From NCBI GenBank assembly GCA_019633425.1, contig WSUB01000094.1, positions 1 through 64,000 on the forward strand: a stretch of DNA of 64,000 nucleotides, given 5' to 3'. The notes below the pieces were generated by a model. The model ran no database searches, was not told the origin of the DNA, and worked only from the letters and a program-made list of their open reading frames with translations. Below, one piece after another: positions 32,811 through 44,439 of this stretch (positions are counted from its first letter, which is position 1; each line of letters begins with the position of its first letter). Made by a program: the position numbers and the translations under genes. The DNA comes from Tulasnella sp. 424 (Eukaryota > Basidiomycota > Agaricomycetes > Cantharellales > Tulasnellaceae).

Positions 32811-34920
32811 CTATGGAGAAGTCGCGGGAGTCTTCTCGTCCGAACCCTCTAAATCCTTCTGCTTCTCCTTCCTCTCCTTCATACCCCAATCCTCATCCGT
32901 AACCTCGTGCATCTTCAGCTCCTTCATGCCCAGGACGCACAACAGACCCAACGCGCTAACCCCGACCATGGTCAACCAAATCACCTTCAAGCTGTCCGCA
33001 AACGCCGCTCGGACTTGATAGCGAATGGGTTCCGGAAGACCGGGGATCTGGGGGATGGCAGCGTAGGTGATCTCGACCCCTTCGGATGGGAACATGGCCA
33101 AGAACGCTTGGGGGAGCTTCTTCTTGAGCTCGTTTTGCAGGATCGTGGCGCCGATGGTAACCCCCCACGTTTGAGAGTAACTCCGGACGAAAGTGAAGAG
33201 CGCTAGAGCGTGAGCGGTTTCGGTGACGGGTAAAGGAGCGAGGACGGGGAAGGTCGGTGCGGCGTAGAGGATGCCCAAGCCGACACCTTCGACGAGCTGG
33301 AATCCGACCCATTTGGCGGTAGAGGTGTCGACTTTGAGTAAAGCGAGTAAGCCCACTCCGACGGTGGTTAAGAGCCAACCGACAAAGTTTTGTGGGCGGT
33401 AGATGTTGAAGATGGCGACGGTGGCTCCGCAGGCGATCGCGCCTGGTGCGATCGTGAACGCGTTTCCGAAGAGGGAGACGCCGGATTTGACGGGGCCTTG
33501 CATCTTGGTGCCCTGGAAGTAGACGGGGAGGTAGTCTGTGGGAGGAGGAGGGAAAGTCAGTTCGGTAGGCATACGGAGAGTGGACACTAGAAACTCACAG
33601 ATGATGCAAGTCGAAACGATGCCGTGCAAGAAGACGGTCATGTACCCGAAGAAGCTTGTTCGGTTGCTGACGAGTTCCCAAGGGACGACGGGTTCGATTG
33701 GGACGTTGGCTTCGTATACGAAGAACGCGACGATGCAGAGTAAGCCCAAGATGAGCGGGACGAGGACTTGGTAGGACGACCATGGGTGCTGGACGCCTGC
33801 CCAGGTGAGGGCGACGACGGTGATGGTTGTGCCGACGATGATGAAGATGTTGCCACTGAAGAGGGAGAGAGCAGGGTTAGGCTGGGAGTTAGGAAAGGAA
33901 AAGCAAAAGGGGGACGTACACCCAGTCCATGCGACGCATCTTAGAGCGCAAGTCGTCTTGGGGCATCTTGAGGTGGAGGAAGAACCAGACGAGGACCATC
34001 GCGATGGCAGTCAAAGGAAGGTTCATGTCTAGAGAACGAAAATGGCGCGGTGAGATTATTTGAAGAATGTAGGGAAAGGGGCAAGGTGCTTACAGAAGAG
34101 CCACCTCCAGTTACTCTGCGAGAAGGCACCACCAATCGGGGGACCAATAGCGGAAGCGATAGCCCAAACACTGAGAAAATGCGACCAGCGTCAGTTCAAC
34201 TTTCTCACTTCCCCAAGACCGCAGGGGACTTACGCTCCGATAACACCCATATAGGTACCTCGTTGCCTGAGAGGGACCAAATCGGCGACGACGATTTCCG
34301 TCATGGCCAGGATACCTCCGCCTCCGATGCCCTGAACGGTGCGTCCGCCGATGAGCATGGCCATGTTCTTTGCGCCACCGCAGAGACCCGAGCCGAGTGC
34401 GAAGAGCACGAGGGAGCCAATGACTACTGGACGACGACCGAATACTTGTGCGAGGCCACCTGGTGGAGAGCCGGATGTTATTCGTTGGTCTTTTGGACAT
34501 TGGCAGGATGGCTACTCACCAATTAAAGGAAGGACTGCGGTGCTACCGAGTGCGAATGAGGACCCAACCCAAGCGAATTCGGTGCCATTCAAGTCTTGGA
34601 CGATGGTAGGTAAAGCCGTTGACACGCTCGTCTATAAAGGGTCCACGGCATTTAGCGTTTCGGCACACCCCGGAACGCGTTGAAAGACTCACCAAGTCAA
34701 TGGCACTGAGGAACGTGGATACCATCAACGCGATAAATATAAGCCAGAATTGCAAGCCACCAGCTCTGGGTACTGGTGGCGGGGGCACTTGTTCAGATTC
34801 GACTGGCGGCTCGCCGGTGAGAGTTGGTTCCGTCGCGGGTGTTTGAACTCCAGTTGGTAACCGGTTGTCGTCTGTGATGCTCGGTTGGAGGCTTTTAGTG
34901 TGAGTGACCTCGAGAGACAT
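32811..34920 (-). CDS. MFS efflux transporter (MFS5), 577 aa, seven exons
   Basis: It starts MSLEVTHTKSLQPSITDD at 34920; exon 1 is 34693-34920 and the last exon 32811-33535 (725 nt, 15 nt longer than MFS2-4 in the tail). Internal exon phases are identical to the other four. Motifs: GGLAQVFGRRP, RTVQGIGGGG, GPPIGGAFSQ. The sequence is more diverged from MFS2-4 than they are from each other, and some words (AKNMAMLIGGR, P-P-P-P-V-P) are closer to MFS1. It is convergent with the F-box gene and outside the triplicated unit. It is probably an older paralogue. Confidence 0.9.
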
Positions 34921-36186
34921 GGTTGATGTCGTAGAGGGGGGGAGATCTGGTTGTTGAGGGGAGATGGGAATGCCTTGATCGGAAGGAAAGGAGCGGCCAG
35001 GGGGGAGATGTTATATAAAGGCTAACAAACGTTTTGACATGATCGGCCATCGTCCGGGAGAGGGAGAGACGGGGCGCCTATGTGAGAGAGTGTGGGGTTC
35101 TGATACTGGGCTACAATCGCGGGACGGAGAGCAATTCCGTGAGGAGAGAGGGTCGGCAGGCGAGGACTCGTCACCCCATGCCAAGATCGGAACTGTGGCC
35201 GTGCGTAAACGACTGTGCATGTCAGTAAGCTGATTAAGTGTGAGTCCTTTTTTGTTCTAAATGTTGGCGTGTACAAGCCTTGCAGACTCGGAGGATGGCC
35301 GACTCGGCCTGATGACTAAGCTGCCCGACTCTCCCACTCACCTGCCCACGCCCCTCTCCATCTTCGGAAATACCTCACTGAGATCTCTTAGCCCCCATCC
35401 ACGCACTTGATATATAGTCACAACATACACTGCATCCGCTCGTTCGATCTGCAGCTTCATTGTTGATCGTCATAAGGGCTTTTTGGCCGAAGGGGAGCTC
35501 TGGTGGAGTAGCTCCCCGAGAATAGAACTTCTTCGATCACAGACTTCCGTCTGCCGGCATTAGTGCCCCGACGCAGTACTTGCTTCCAACTTCGGCATCC
35601 GCGATTGGGTAAGCGCCAAGGCTATAGGCCGTAACCTCGGGGGTAAGACGCTGCATCTGAGTCTATTTTTGAAGTCTGTGTCTACGATTAAACCGACAAC
35701 GATAATACGATACAGCATTCTATATCGATATTGCCGGCATTTCACTAACAGCGGGATAAGCAGCCCGACACCTTACTTGGAAGGTGCACTTCTCAAGCTT
35801 GCAAGACGGAATGAACCTTGCTGGGGGCCGCGTGCAAGAATCGTGCCTCGGCCGTGGGACGCCTTTTAGACAGCCCCAAGACATTCCACAGTTGCGCCAA
35901 TAACGTGTAAATTACAGCTGGGGTCCCCTGGACAAATGCCCCACGCCGAACCTTGCAGAAAGGGCCTGTCTCTACGGAAGTCTTCCGGATCTACTCAAAG
36001 GAGTTCCTTTTGGTTCAGCCATCCATCCATGCCTCCCCTTCGACGCTGGTCAAATTCAACAGAAACTCTTAAAAGAATGAATTGGTTCTCAAGAATGGTA
36101 ATGAGATAAATAATGCAACAATGCGTTTTTCGCCGCGAAAGAACCAAGGACAAGACCAAAGTCACGAAGCAGATATCTCCTTCCCT
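34921..36186. other. Intergenic region with MFS5 promoter, no gene seen
   Basis: TATATAAAGG on the minus strand at about 35013-35022, some 95 nt upstream of the MFS5 ATG, is a good TATA box. The remainder to 36186 shows only short open frames without coding features. Confidence 0.5.
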
Positions 36187-37926
36187 CTAGAACCCGGTCT
36201 TCTTATGTATAATTTCTGGATCTTCCTGATACTCTTCAGCACTGACCCACATCTGCAATACGCGAGCACGAATCATCGTCAGAGCTATATTGAACAAAGT
36301 CTGTAAGAAACGGGCTCGCGTACCTTTTTGAACGTGCTCAACCCTGCCAAAATCGACCCTCCTATCCAAGTCGAGTACTTCCTCTCTGGAGGTGCAAAGA
36401 TCTTGATCTTGAGTTCCTTGATGGCAAGTTTCTTCGTTTCGTTGAGTAACCGGTCTCCGAATCCTAAAAGAAATTCGCCGTTCGTTCCCACAAAGTGAGC
36501 CATAAGTAGCTCATCACACTGGTACAACGACGAACCTTTGCACAACGTGCTACCTCCGCTCAGGACGATGTTGGAATACAAGTTCTTCCGCAGGTCCATG
36601 TCCACCCGCGTTATCGAGTCGACGATCACTTGATGCACTCCTGCGTACTCCATTCCGATGATCTCTGGGTTGAACAGGATCTCGGGTGCACGGAACTTTT
36701 CTGCGCCAAGCTACGTCCAAAACTTTGAGATTACTTTGAAGAAGATAGAAAAGGGACAGACACACCCGCACGGAGTTGCCATCTGGTAAACGGAAGTCCT
36801 CCCACTTCCCCGCAATGTCCTTCTCTTCCTTTGCCGGGTTCAGCGCGACGTAACATGACTTCTCCTTGATAGTCCTAAACGGCGTTGAAAAATGACATCA
36901 ATCATCTTGCCCCTGTCAATGCCATTGCGCCGGAGATGGACATTACCTCACAACTTCCTTCTCTGCAGTGGTATTGAACTGGCTCCCACCCTTCCGCAAC
37001 AACAGCTGAAGGTAATCCGTAACATCTCGACCAGCGATGTCCACTCTCCGTATAGCATGCGGCATGGAGAATCCTTCGAATACGGGCACCGCGTGGGTCA
37101 CACCGTCACCAGAGTCTAACACGATACCGGTCGTTCGCCCAGAGGAGTACCTGCCAAGTTTCCGAAAATGAGTCGACACCAATCAAACGAAGTGGAAGGG
37201 AAGATGTACAAACAGCGCCAGAACAGCTTGTACGCTCGTGTATAACGCTGGAACGTTGAAAGTGTCGAAGAATATCTGCGCTGCGACGTCTCGATTTTGT
37301 CGAGGGTTTAGAGGTGCCTCTGTTAATAGAACTGGATGCTGTATCATCGCAAGGCAAGAGAGCATCAGAGAAGTGTCCTCGACAGAAATTAGTCCCATCA
37401 AGAAATTTACCTCTTCACTAAGCGTCCCCAGCTCCTCGGTGTAAATCCAATTCCATATTCGCTCCATGTCGTCCCAATCCGTCACGATGCCGTGTTCCAT
37501 AGGGTACTTGATCTTCAACAACCCCCGGAATTCTTGAGCCCTTTTCCCGATGAATACGTCTCCTTCTAGAGCACCTGCCATGACGCGTACATGTTTTGGA
37601 CGACCGACGCTGTAGATCAGGGTTTGAGCGTGACGCGTCGTTTAGGTCCTGGAGAGCTTCACTTACAATGAAGGGAAGTAGCATTTTGGGTTATCTTGGC
37701 CTGCGAATCCAGCTTTGATAGTTCCAGAGCCCTGTTGAGATGTGTCGCGTAACGGGTATTTCGTCGGCTACCGCTTTACTTGTCGTGCCCAAGGGTGTAG
37801 AAGAAGCTCACATACGTTGTCGATGACCACGGGCTGGTTGGTCAAGACATCCTCATATTCAGTAGCCCTATAGCACAAGTCTAAGCATGCATTAGATACG
37901 ACGGAGAGCGTCTCAGGTACTCACAT
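36187..37926 (-). CDS. ARP1: Actin-related protein 1 (centractin), dynactin subunit
   Basis: The spliced product (about 380 aa) reads through the complete actin fold: Q-P-V-V-I-D-N-G-S-G at the N-terminus, [73 protein letters not shown] and [18 protein letters not shown]. The loop and N-terminal sequence match Arp1 rather than conventional actin. Arp1 forms the short filament of dynactin, the dynein activator that carries cargo, nuclei and endosomes along hyphal microtubules. The gene has many short introns. The first coding exon contributes only A-T of the start codon (37925-37926); a 57-nt intron (37868-37924, GTGAGT to ATAG) follows, and G at 37867 completes the ATG. No other in-frame Met fits the N-terminus. 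It is divergent from DRS1. Confidence 0.93.
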
Positions 37927-38088
37927 TACCGTAAGCAAAAGCAACCCCGGTCAGTCAAGAGTGGAAGGGAATGTCAGGGTCTGTTTCCCGGACAAACTCA
38001 AACAAGCATCGCACCAGGGGAAGCTTGAAAATTCTTCACCGACCTTTTCAGGGCACCTTCGACTTGCTCTTCGTTATCTTTGAACTCA
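37927..38088. promoter_or_regulatory. Shared promoter region of ARP1 and DRS1
   Basis: Only 162 bp separate the two start codons, so both 5' leaders and core promoters overlap here. I see no clear TATA box, as is common for housekeeping pairs. Confidence 0.5.
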
Positions 38089-40968
38089 ATGCCAGTGGAT
38101 GACTTTATCTTGACTTTGGAGTCCGAACCGGAAGATGAAGTCGTCGTTGTCCCACCTCCCAAGAAATCAAAGAAGAAGAAGTCGGGCGGCAGCAAGAAGG
38201 AGGCCGGGGTAAAACCAGCACCACCGGCGGTAGAGGAGGCGTCGTTGAACCCGGACTTCAACTTTGACCTGGCTGGAGGAGGGGATGATGTGTGGAATGA
38301 AGGGAACGATGATGAGCTTGAGGATATGACTTTACCCGACACCAAGGTACGCGATGCTACAACTTCGGCGTAGAGAGTTGCTGAAGGACGTCGTTCGCGT
38401 TAGGCGGGGGTGACGATTGACGATATCATCGCTCGGAGGAAGGCTACTGGGAAGCGCAAGAGAGAGGTGGATGATGTAGACGGGTCGGAAGAGGAGGAAG
38501 AAGAGGATGTCTCGGAGGAGGAAGAGGAAGATGAACTGGACGAGTCTGAAGAGGATGATGGTGAAGGCAAGTCCATTCTAGTCTCCGAGGGTATTATACG
38601 CACTTGCTGACGAAACGGAGTGTGCTTCAGGGTTCGGAAAGGACGCATCTTTCGACTTGGGCGAAGACGGGGACGATGACGGGGAAGATGAGCTGGAGGA
38701 TGAGGACACTGAAGATTCTGAAGACGAGGACGAACTCGATGACGACGAAAGACGCCTCTCATCCGACGAGAGCGAGGAAGAAACCGCCGAAGACAAAGCC
38801 AAAAAGGACGCCTATTTCGCACCAGACCAGCCCGTCGACGGCGATGACAAGTCAAAATCCGAAACGACGACTTCCTTCTTAAACCTCAACTTGTCTCGTC
38901 CGCTTTTACGCGCTATCCAAGCTATGAACTTTACCAGCCCGACTCCCATTCAACGCAAAGCCATCCCGATTGCGTTACAAGGCTTGGACGTCCTTGGGTC
39001 CGCGGTGACCGGATCCGGCAAGACGGCGGCGTTTATGATCCCCATTTTGGAGAGGCTCATGTTTAAGGATAGGAATAGTGGAGCGGAGGTGAGGGTTTTG
39101 ATCTTGACCCCGACGAGAGAGCTCGCGGTTCAGTGCGCCGAGGTTGGGAAAAGTCTTTCGCGGTTTATGGATATCACGTTTGCGGTTCTTGTTGGTATGT
39201 GCACACTAATTCTGGAGTATTGAAGCTCCTCTCAATCGCTCACCTCTTCCCTCCATCACAGGTGGCGTCTCCCTCAAGACTCAAGAAACCGCGCTCCGCA
39301 CCCGCCCAGACATCGTCATCGCAACTCCAGGTCGTCTGATAGACCACATCCAAAACACCCCAACCTTCACTCTCTCCGCGCTGGACATCCTCGTTCTCGA
39401 CGAAGCCGACCGCATGCTTTCAGACGGTTTCGCAGACGAGCTGCAAGAAGTCATTCGGTCGTGTCCGAAGAACCGACAGACGATGTTGTTCTCGGCGACC
39501 ATGACGGACGACGTGGATTCTCTGGTCCGGTTATCGATGAACCGCCCCGTACGGCTGTTCGTGGACCCGAAGAAGACGGTCGCCAAAGCTCTCGTTCAGG
39601 AATTCGTGAGGATACGGAAAGAGAGCGACCGACAAGCGTTCCTCTCCACGCTGTGCAAGCGGACAGCAAAACGCCGCACCATCATCTTCTTCCGTCAAAA
39701 AGTTTTGTGTCATCAGATGAAAGTGGTCTTTGGTTTGCTCGGGTTCAAGGCGGCGGAAATCCATGGCAACTTGACGCAAGAACAGGTAGGGTGATCCGCC
39801 GAATGTTCCACGACAAAGTGGCGCTGATGGTTGAACTCACCGTAGCGTATTGACGCCCTTCGGAAATTCAAAGACGGCGAAGTCGATTACCTTCTCGCCA
39901 CGGACGTCGCATCTCGCGGATTAGATATCAAGGGCGTCGAAACGGTCATCAACTACGATATGCCTGGCCAAATCGAGCTCTACCTCCACCGTGTGGGACG
40001 AACTGCACGTGCAAGCGCGAGAGGTCGTTCCATCAGCCTGGTTGGCGAGGCCGACCGAAGGATGTTGAAGGCCGTGATGAAACGGAGCGACGCCGGAAAA
40101 GTGAAACATCGACTTATCCCTCCTGATCAAGTGAAAGCGATGATGCAGAAGCTGGAGGAGCTCAAGCCGGAAGTTGCCGCAGTCCTGCAGGAAGAACAAG
40201 CGGAGAAAGAGGTTCGGACGAATGAGCTAGGACGCAGGACAATGCGTGGACAGCTAATCTTTCATCCGTACCGTAGATTCGTGCAGGAGAAATGCAAGTT
40301 CAAAGGGCTCAAAATATGATCGAGCACAAGGACCAAATCTTATCTAGACCGAAGCGCACGTGGTTCCAGTCAAACTCGGAGAGGCAGGAAGCCAAGGGTG
40401 AGCACAGTCCTGACACACATGCAACTACTTATATGAAATCACGCCTTGGTAGACGCATCAATGGAACAGTACTCTGCTAACTTCCCCGGCTCAAGCGGCA
40501 GTGCCTCGAAGGTCAGTGCACGTAACGGAACAACGACCATGAAATAACGAGAGTTCCTGACAGGCCACGAAACGGAAAAACGAGCGGCCGCTGAACCATA
40601 AACTCAAACGTCGGAAGACGGCTTTGGAAGAACTGAGCCAAGATAAAGGTCGCGCAGTAGCCCAGGCCAGAGGAATTCGAGACGCAAAGAAGGCTCTGCG
40701 TCCGAAGAAAATCACGCAAGCTCCTCCCGAACGGTCTTCCGCACCTAAGCATGCAGCCGCCAAGCCAAAACTGACAAGGCAAAAAGTGAAGAGTGGAGGA
40801 TTTGATCACGAGTTTGGCGTTCGGAAGGGTGGCGGGGCTTCAGTGAGAGAGGGTGCACGATCGAAACGGGGAGATAATGTTCCGTTAAGGGATAAGAAGG
40901 GCAGAGGAACGAATACGGGGTCAAAGGGGAAGGTGAAAGGGAAGATGGGCGGTAAAGGGAGACGTTGA
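38089..40968 (+). CDS. DRS1: DEAD-box ATP-dependent RNA helicase DRS1 (large-subunit ribosome biogenesis)
   Basis: Exons 38089-38346, 38404-38566, 38631-39194, 39262-39785, 39846-40211, 40277-40397, about 40496-40515 and 40564-40968 (806 aa). The first 250 residues are lysine- and acid-rich. The helicase core follows: Q motif (FTSPTPIQRKAIP), AVTGSGKT, PTRELAVQ, the DEAD box in LDEADRMLSDGF, SAT, ATDVASRGLDI and HRVGRTARA. The C-terminal signature QNMIEHKDQILSRPKRTWFQ is typical of Drs1/DDX27, a nucleolar helicase acting on 27S pre-rRNA. The C-terminal tail is very basic. Intron 2 uses a GC donor (GAAG|GCAAGT), the only choice that keeps the frame. The junctions of the last two introns are the least certain; the 20-nt exon and its weak donor are inferred from frame only. 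Confidence 0.93.
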
Positions 40969-41483
40969 TGACGCACCCAAGTTTGGAAAAGGATATTGTA
41001 TTAGCGGACAGCATAATATTAAAGATTTTGTCCCATCATCCAGAAACATGGGAAGGGTTTCGTTGTCGGGGACAGCCGTTGCCAGTTGATTTATAGCAAT
41101 GTCGTGCCAGAAACGGGAGGTGAGCGTCATGAACCGGACATAGGAGCCGACTGCTTTAGAAAATTGGGGGGGGTGGTCGGCAGCGTCCATAGTGTTCGGG
41201 TTTCTTCCTAGGTAATACAAACTAAACTTTAATTGGGCTCACCGGCCGCTGGCATCTTGTCGGCATTAGTTCAAAGGGAGGTTGAACCAGTAACCAGACG
41301 GTTGAACTCAACGCCAGTCCCATTACGAAGCTCAACGGTCTCGGTTTTCACCAGGTTACGGTTTACCTGGAAATCTTTCCTGAAAATTACCCGCCGTGGA
41401 AGGGTGAACTTCCGCTACCTGCTTATATCATCATCACCCATGGGCGTGCCTGCGCTTTGGACCACCCGCCACCATCTACGACC
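40969..41483. other. Intergenic region and promoter of the kinase gene
   Basis: No gene seen. TTATATCA at about 41423, some 60 nt before the kinase ATG, is a possible TATA element. Confidence 0.4.
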
Positions 41484-43892
41484 ATGTCTACCGAACACTC
41501 CACCGTAGCGGCGCAAGCGCCAGTGGACAATTTCGAGAACGCAGATCACTTCTTCAAGTTTCTGGGAACCCCAAAGTTTGAGGAACTCCCCAATGTACCC
41601 TTCAGTGCCAAGGTCTCTCGGTCGAAGTTCTTTGAGAACGCGAACTCTATGTCCGAATCTATCAAGGAGAAGTGTAAGGACTTTCTTTTTTTTTTTTCGC
41701 TTCGTAGTCTTTTCTTCCAGCTTAAAATTTGGGGCTGTAGATTTTAAAGAACCACCAAGCGGTCTGGTAGTTTTCAAAGACACGGGAAACAAAGTCCCAC
41801 GCGGGCATGTCACCGACACTCAATGCAGGCCTAATATCACTGCAGCCTTCAAGGATGACTTCAGCAGCAACGACACGACGTTTTGGCCCTCCATCCGTAT
41901 GGCCGGCGAATGGGCATCCAAAGGTTCGACCCCGGAAGCCCAGGAGGCGGAAGCTATCTCGGACCTGCATGACCTTCTTCTTGCGCGACCCGACCTCTAT
42001 GTCGCACAAGGGATGCTTGCTTCCGAAGATAGTATGATGTTTCTGGTCGGGATTGGCGGTTTTGGCATACGACGCTTGAACATGCGTTGGGACGACGAGG
42101 GGCTTTCCAAGCTCTTGTATGCTTTCATCTATCGCACCTACGATCCTGGTCACTTTGCGGACTTATCATACAAGTTAGATCCCATTGTTGACGAGGACGA
42201 CCCGCCACACCGGCTGACATGGACCATCACTATCGGGGTCAAGTCCCGAGAAGTTGGTGGTGCCACACCGGAACGACTTGTCCCCTGCCCAAACTTCCTG
42301 CCTCTTTACGCCAGCAGCCCGTTTGGGACACGCACTCATGTGTTTGCGGCTAATGGGGAGGGCGTCGATGTCGATGGGGAAAAGCTGACTGTTCTCAAAG
42401 ACCAAGTTTGTCGAATTCACAGCCGATTTGACGAGCACGAGATCCTCGAGCTTGTTCATAAATCCAAGAGAGTCCCAGGTGTCGTCGAGGCTGTCTACCA
42501 TAAATCCATAAAGCTCCCTTCTCAACTGGATGACCTGGACGTTGAAAGAGTAAAGCACCGCTACGGACTGCGGCAATTGGGACGCCCTTTCGCGAGCATT
42601 CCCAATGTGAAGGAGATGTTGAAGGTGGCATTCGATATCGTGGAAGGTAGCGTACTCCCTTTCGGTGTACTTACATCTACTGATGTACTTTGCAGTGTTG
42701 CGATTCCTGAGGACGGAGCGAAACATTCTCCATCGCGACATCAGTATCGGGAACGTCCTGTATGCACCCCCAAGTGAGGACAAGCAAGACCCTGACACCT
42801 CAACACAAGATTATGAGGATCTCTTCTTTTCGGATTATTTTCTTAGCGACAGGTACGTATCTGGCACCATCTCCCAATCAGGCGGTAACCCATTGAATCC
42901 GAAATACAGTCCAAGGAGGCCCCACACAACGTCGGTTCTCCTCGTTGATTTCAACCATGCTGAACATCTCACGAGCAAGACAGAGGGTCATCATGAGCGA
43001 GTAGAACGAACTGTGGGGTTCGTCGTATATTATCGTCGAGAGCTACCCTGACACTCGATGTTATCAGGGAACGGCTGTGTTTATGGCTCGGGCTGTTGAG
43101 TTAGGAAAACCCGTCGCTATTCCTAAATTCAAGGGGTATCAATTCCTCTCTCCAATCCCCTCTGCTCCCAATAAATATGCCCAAAAATGCCCCAACACCA
43201 GACTGAAGAAATTCCCCGAAAAACCAAAGGAAGTCTTTACCAAGGCGGAGAATAGTGCCCCTTCCCCTTGGAGGCATGAACTCGATCACGACGTAGAGTC
43301 TGTCTTCTGGCTCATGCTGTACTGGGCTATGACTGCGCAGCCCAAGGATATGCCAGCTGAGCGCATCGCGGGTACGGCGTGATCTAGTTTGACGAAGAAA
43401 GCTAAGGAGCGTCAAAATCTGCTACGCAGGCATACATCAGGGGAAGAAGCAGAGGGAACCATTCATTCGACTTTCGAACCCCTCAATGACCTGTTCCAAC
43501 AGCTCGCCGAAATTCTTTCTTCGATAGACAGGCATTGGCTTCACGCGTCGGAAACGCGAAACAACCCGGAATATTTCGCGGAAGCTTTCCAGCGGCTGAT
43601 CCTCCAGTTCCTCATCGAGCACGGCGACCACAGTTTCATGAACCACAGGATTGGCCCGAATCCCCGTAAACCCGAACGGGACAACGTAGACGTGCCTCGG
43701 TCTAGTACAACTAACCAGATATCACATGCCTCGAGCCAGGCTAAACGAGCATCAAACACCGATGAACAATCCGGCTCTAAGCGGCGTCGTACCACCCAGG
43801 AGCCTCAGGTACGTCATCGACCCGCCTTTCTTGGTCTCCTTCTCAGCTGACTGATGCCCGATTTATAGACCGATCGGAACAGCGAGAACTGA
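41484..43892 (+). CDS. Fungal-type (FunK1) protein kinase, 702 aa, six exons
   Basis: Exons 41484-41673, 41741-42646, 42696-43012, 43068-43371, 43441-43808 and 43869-43892 add to 2109 nt. Diagnostic kinase elements are the catalytic loop N-I-L-H-R-D-I-S-I-G-N-V and the metal-binding segment VLLVDFNHAEHL (DFG replaced by DFN), followed by V-F-M-A, and the C-lobe sequence SVFWLMLYWAM and AFQRLILQFLIEH typical of FunK1. The family is greatly expanded in Agaricomycetes and its substrates are unknown. Between exons 4 and 5 an apparent in-frame TGA lies inside a 69-nt intron (GTACGG to CATCAG), so the gene is intact. The C-terminus is basic and Ser-rich (SKRRRTTQEP), a possible nuclear localisation signal. 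The glycine-rich loop is not obvious, so ATP binding is unproven. Confidence 0.85.
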
Positions 43893-44439
43893 TACCCACG
43901 CGACGGTTTCCCTTTACGGGGTTTCTTTCTTTTCTTTGCTTTTTCCCATTTCTGTGTTGCGGAGAATTGCAACATTCACTTTGTCCTTCCCGCCTCCACC
44001 ATATGTACATTTGGCTCGTATCCATGAGTTTCTAGCCGTTCCCGTCTCCTCAATTGAAGTTTCTCAGGTGTTATGTTAGACTATGACACTCGTCTTTACT
44101 TTTCAACTTATTAATATAAAGTCCTTTACATATGAATCTGGTCTAATTCTACTCTAAGGACGGCTTCCCTTGGTTCGACCTCCCGCCGCATTTCCCTCTG
44201 TCCGTCGGCCGAGCTTGATCAGCTGCATGACAGAGTTCAACTCTGATTTTCGCTGCCCTCGGCACTCACCGGCTACAGAGGCGTGTTTGCACCTTGTGCA
44301 TGTACAAGCACGACGGGCGGAACGGAAATGCGGCGTCGTCGACAAACATGTTTGGTCAAAGGTCACGTGCCTCATCACGCTACCATTGTTTTCTTCCGCC
44401 AACCTTGTCACGACCGAAATCGCCTATCTTCAAGAGAGG

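Noticed and set aside
37238..37444. 68-codon plus-strand frame
   Set aside because: It is the complement of ARP1 exons and introns.
43372..43440. In-frame TGA in the FunK1 kinase suggesting a broken gene
   Set aside because: The stop lies in a 69-nt intron (GTACGG to CATCAG) whose removal restores the frame and the expected C-lobe.
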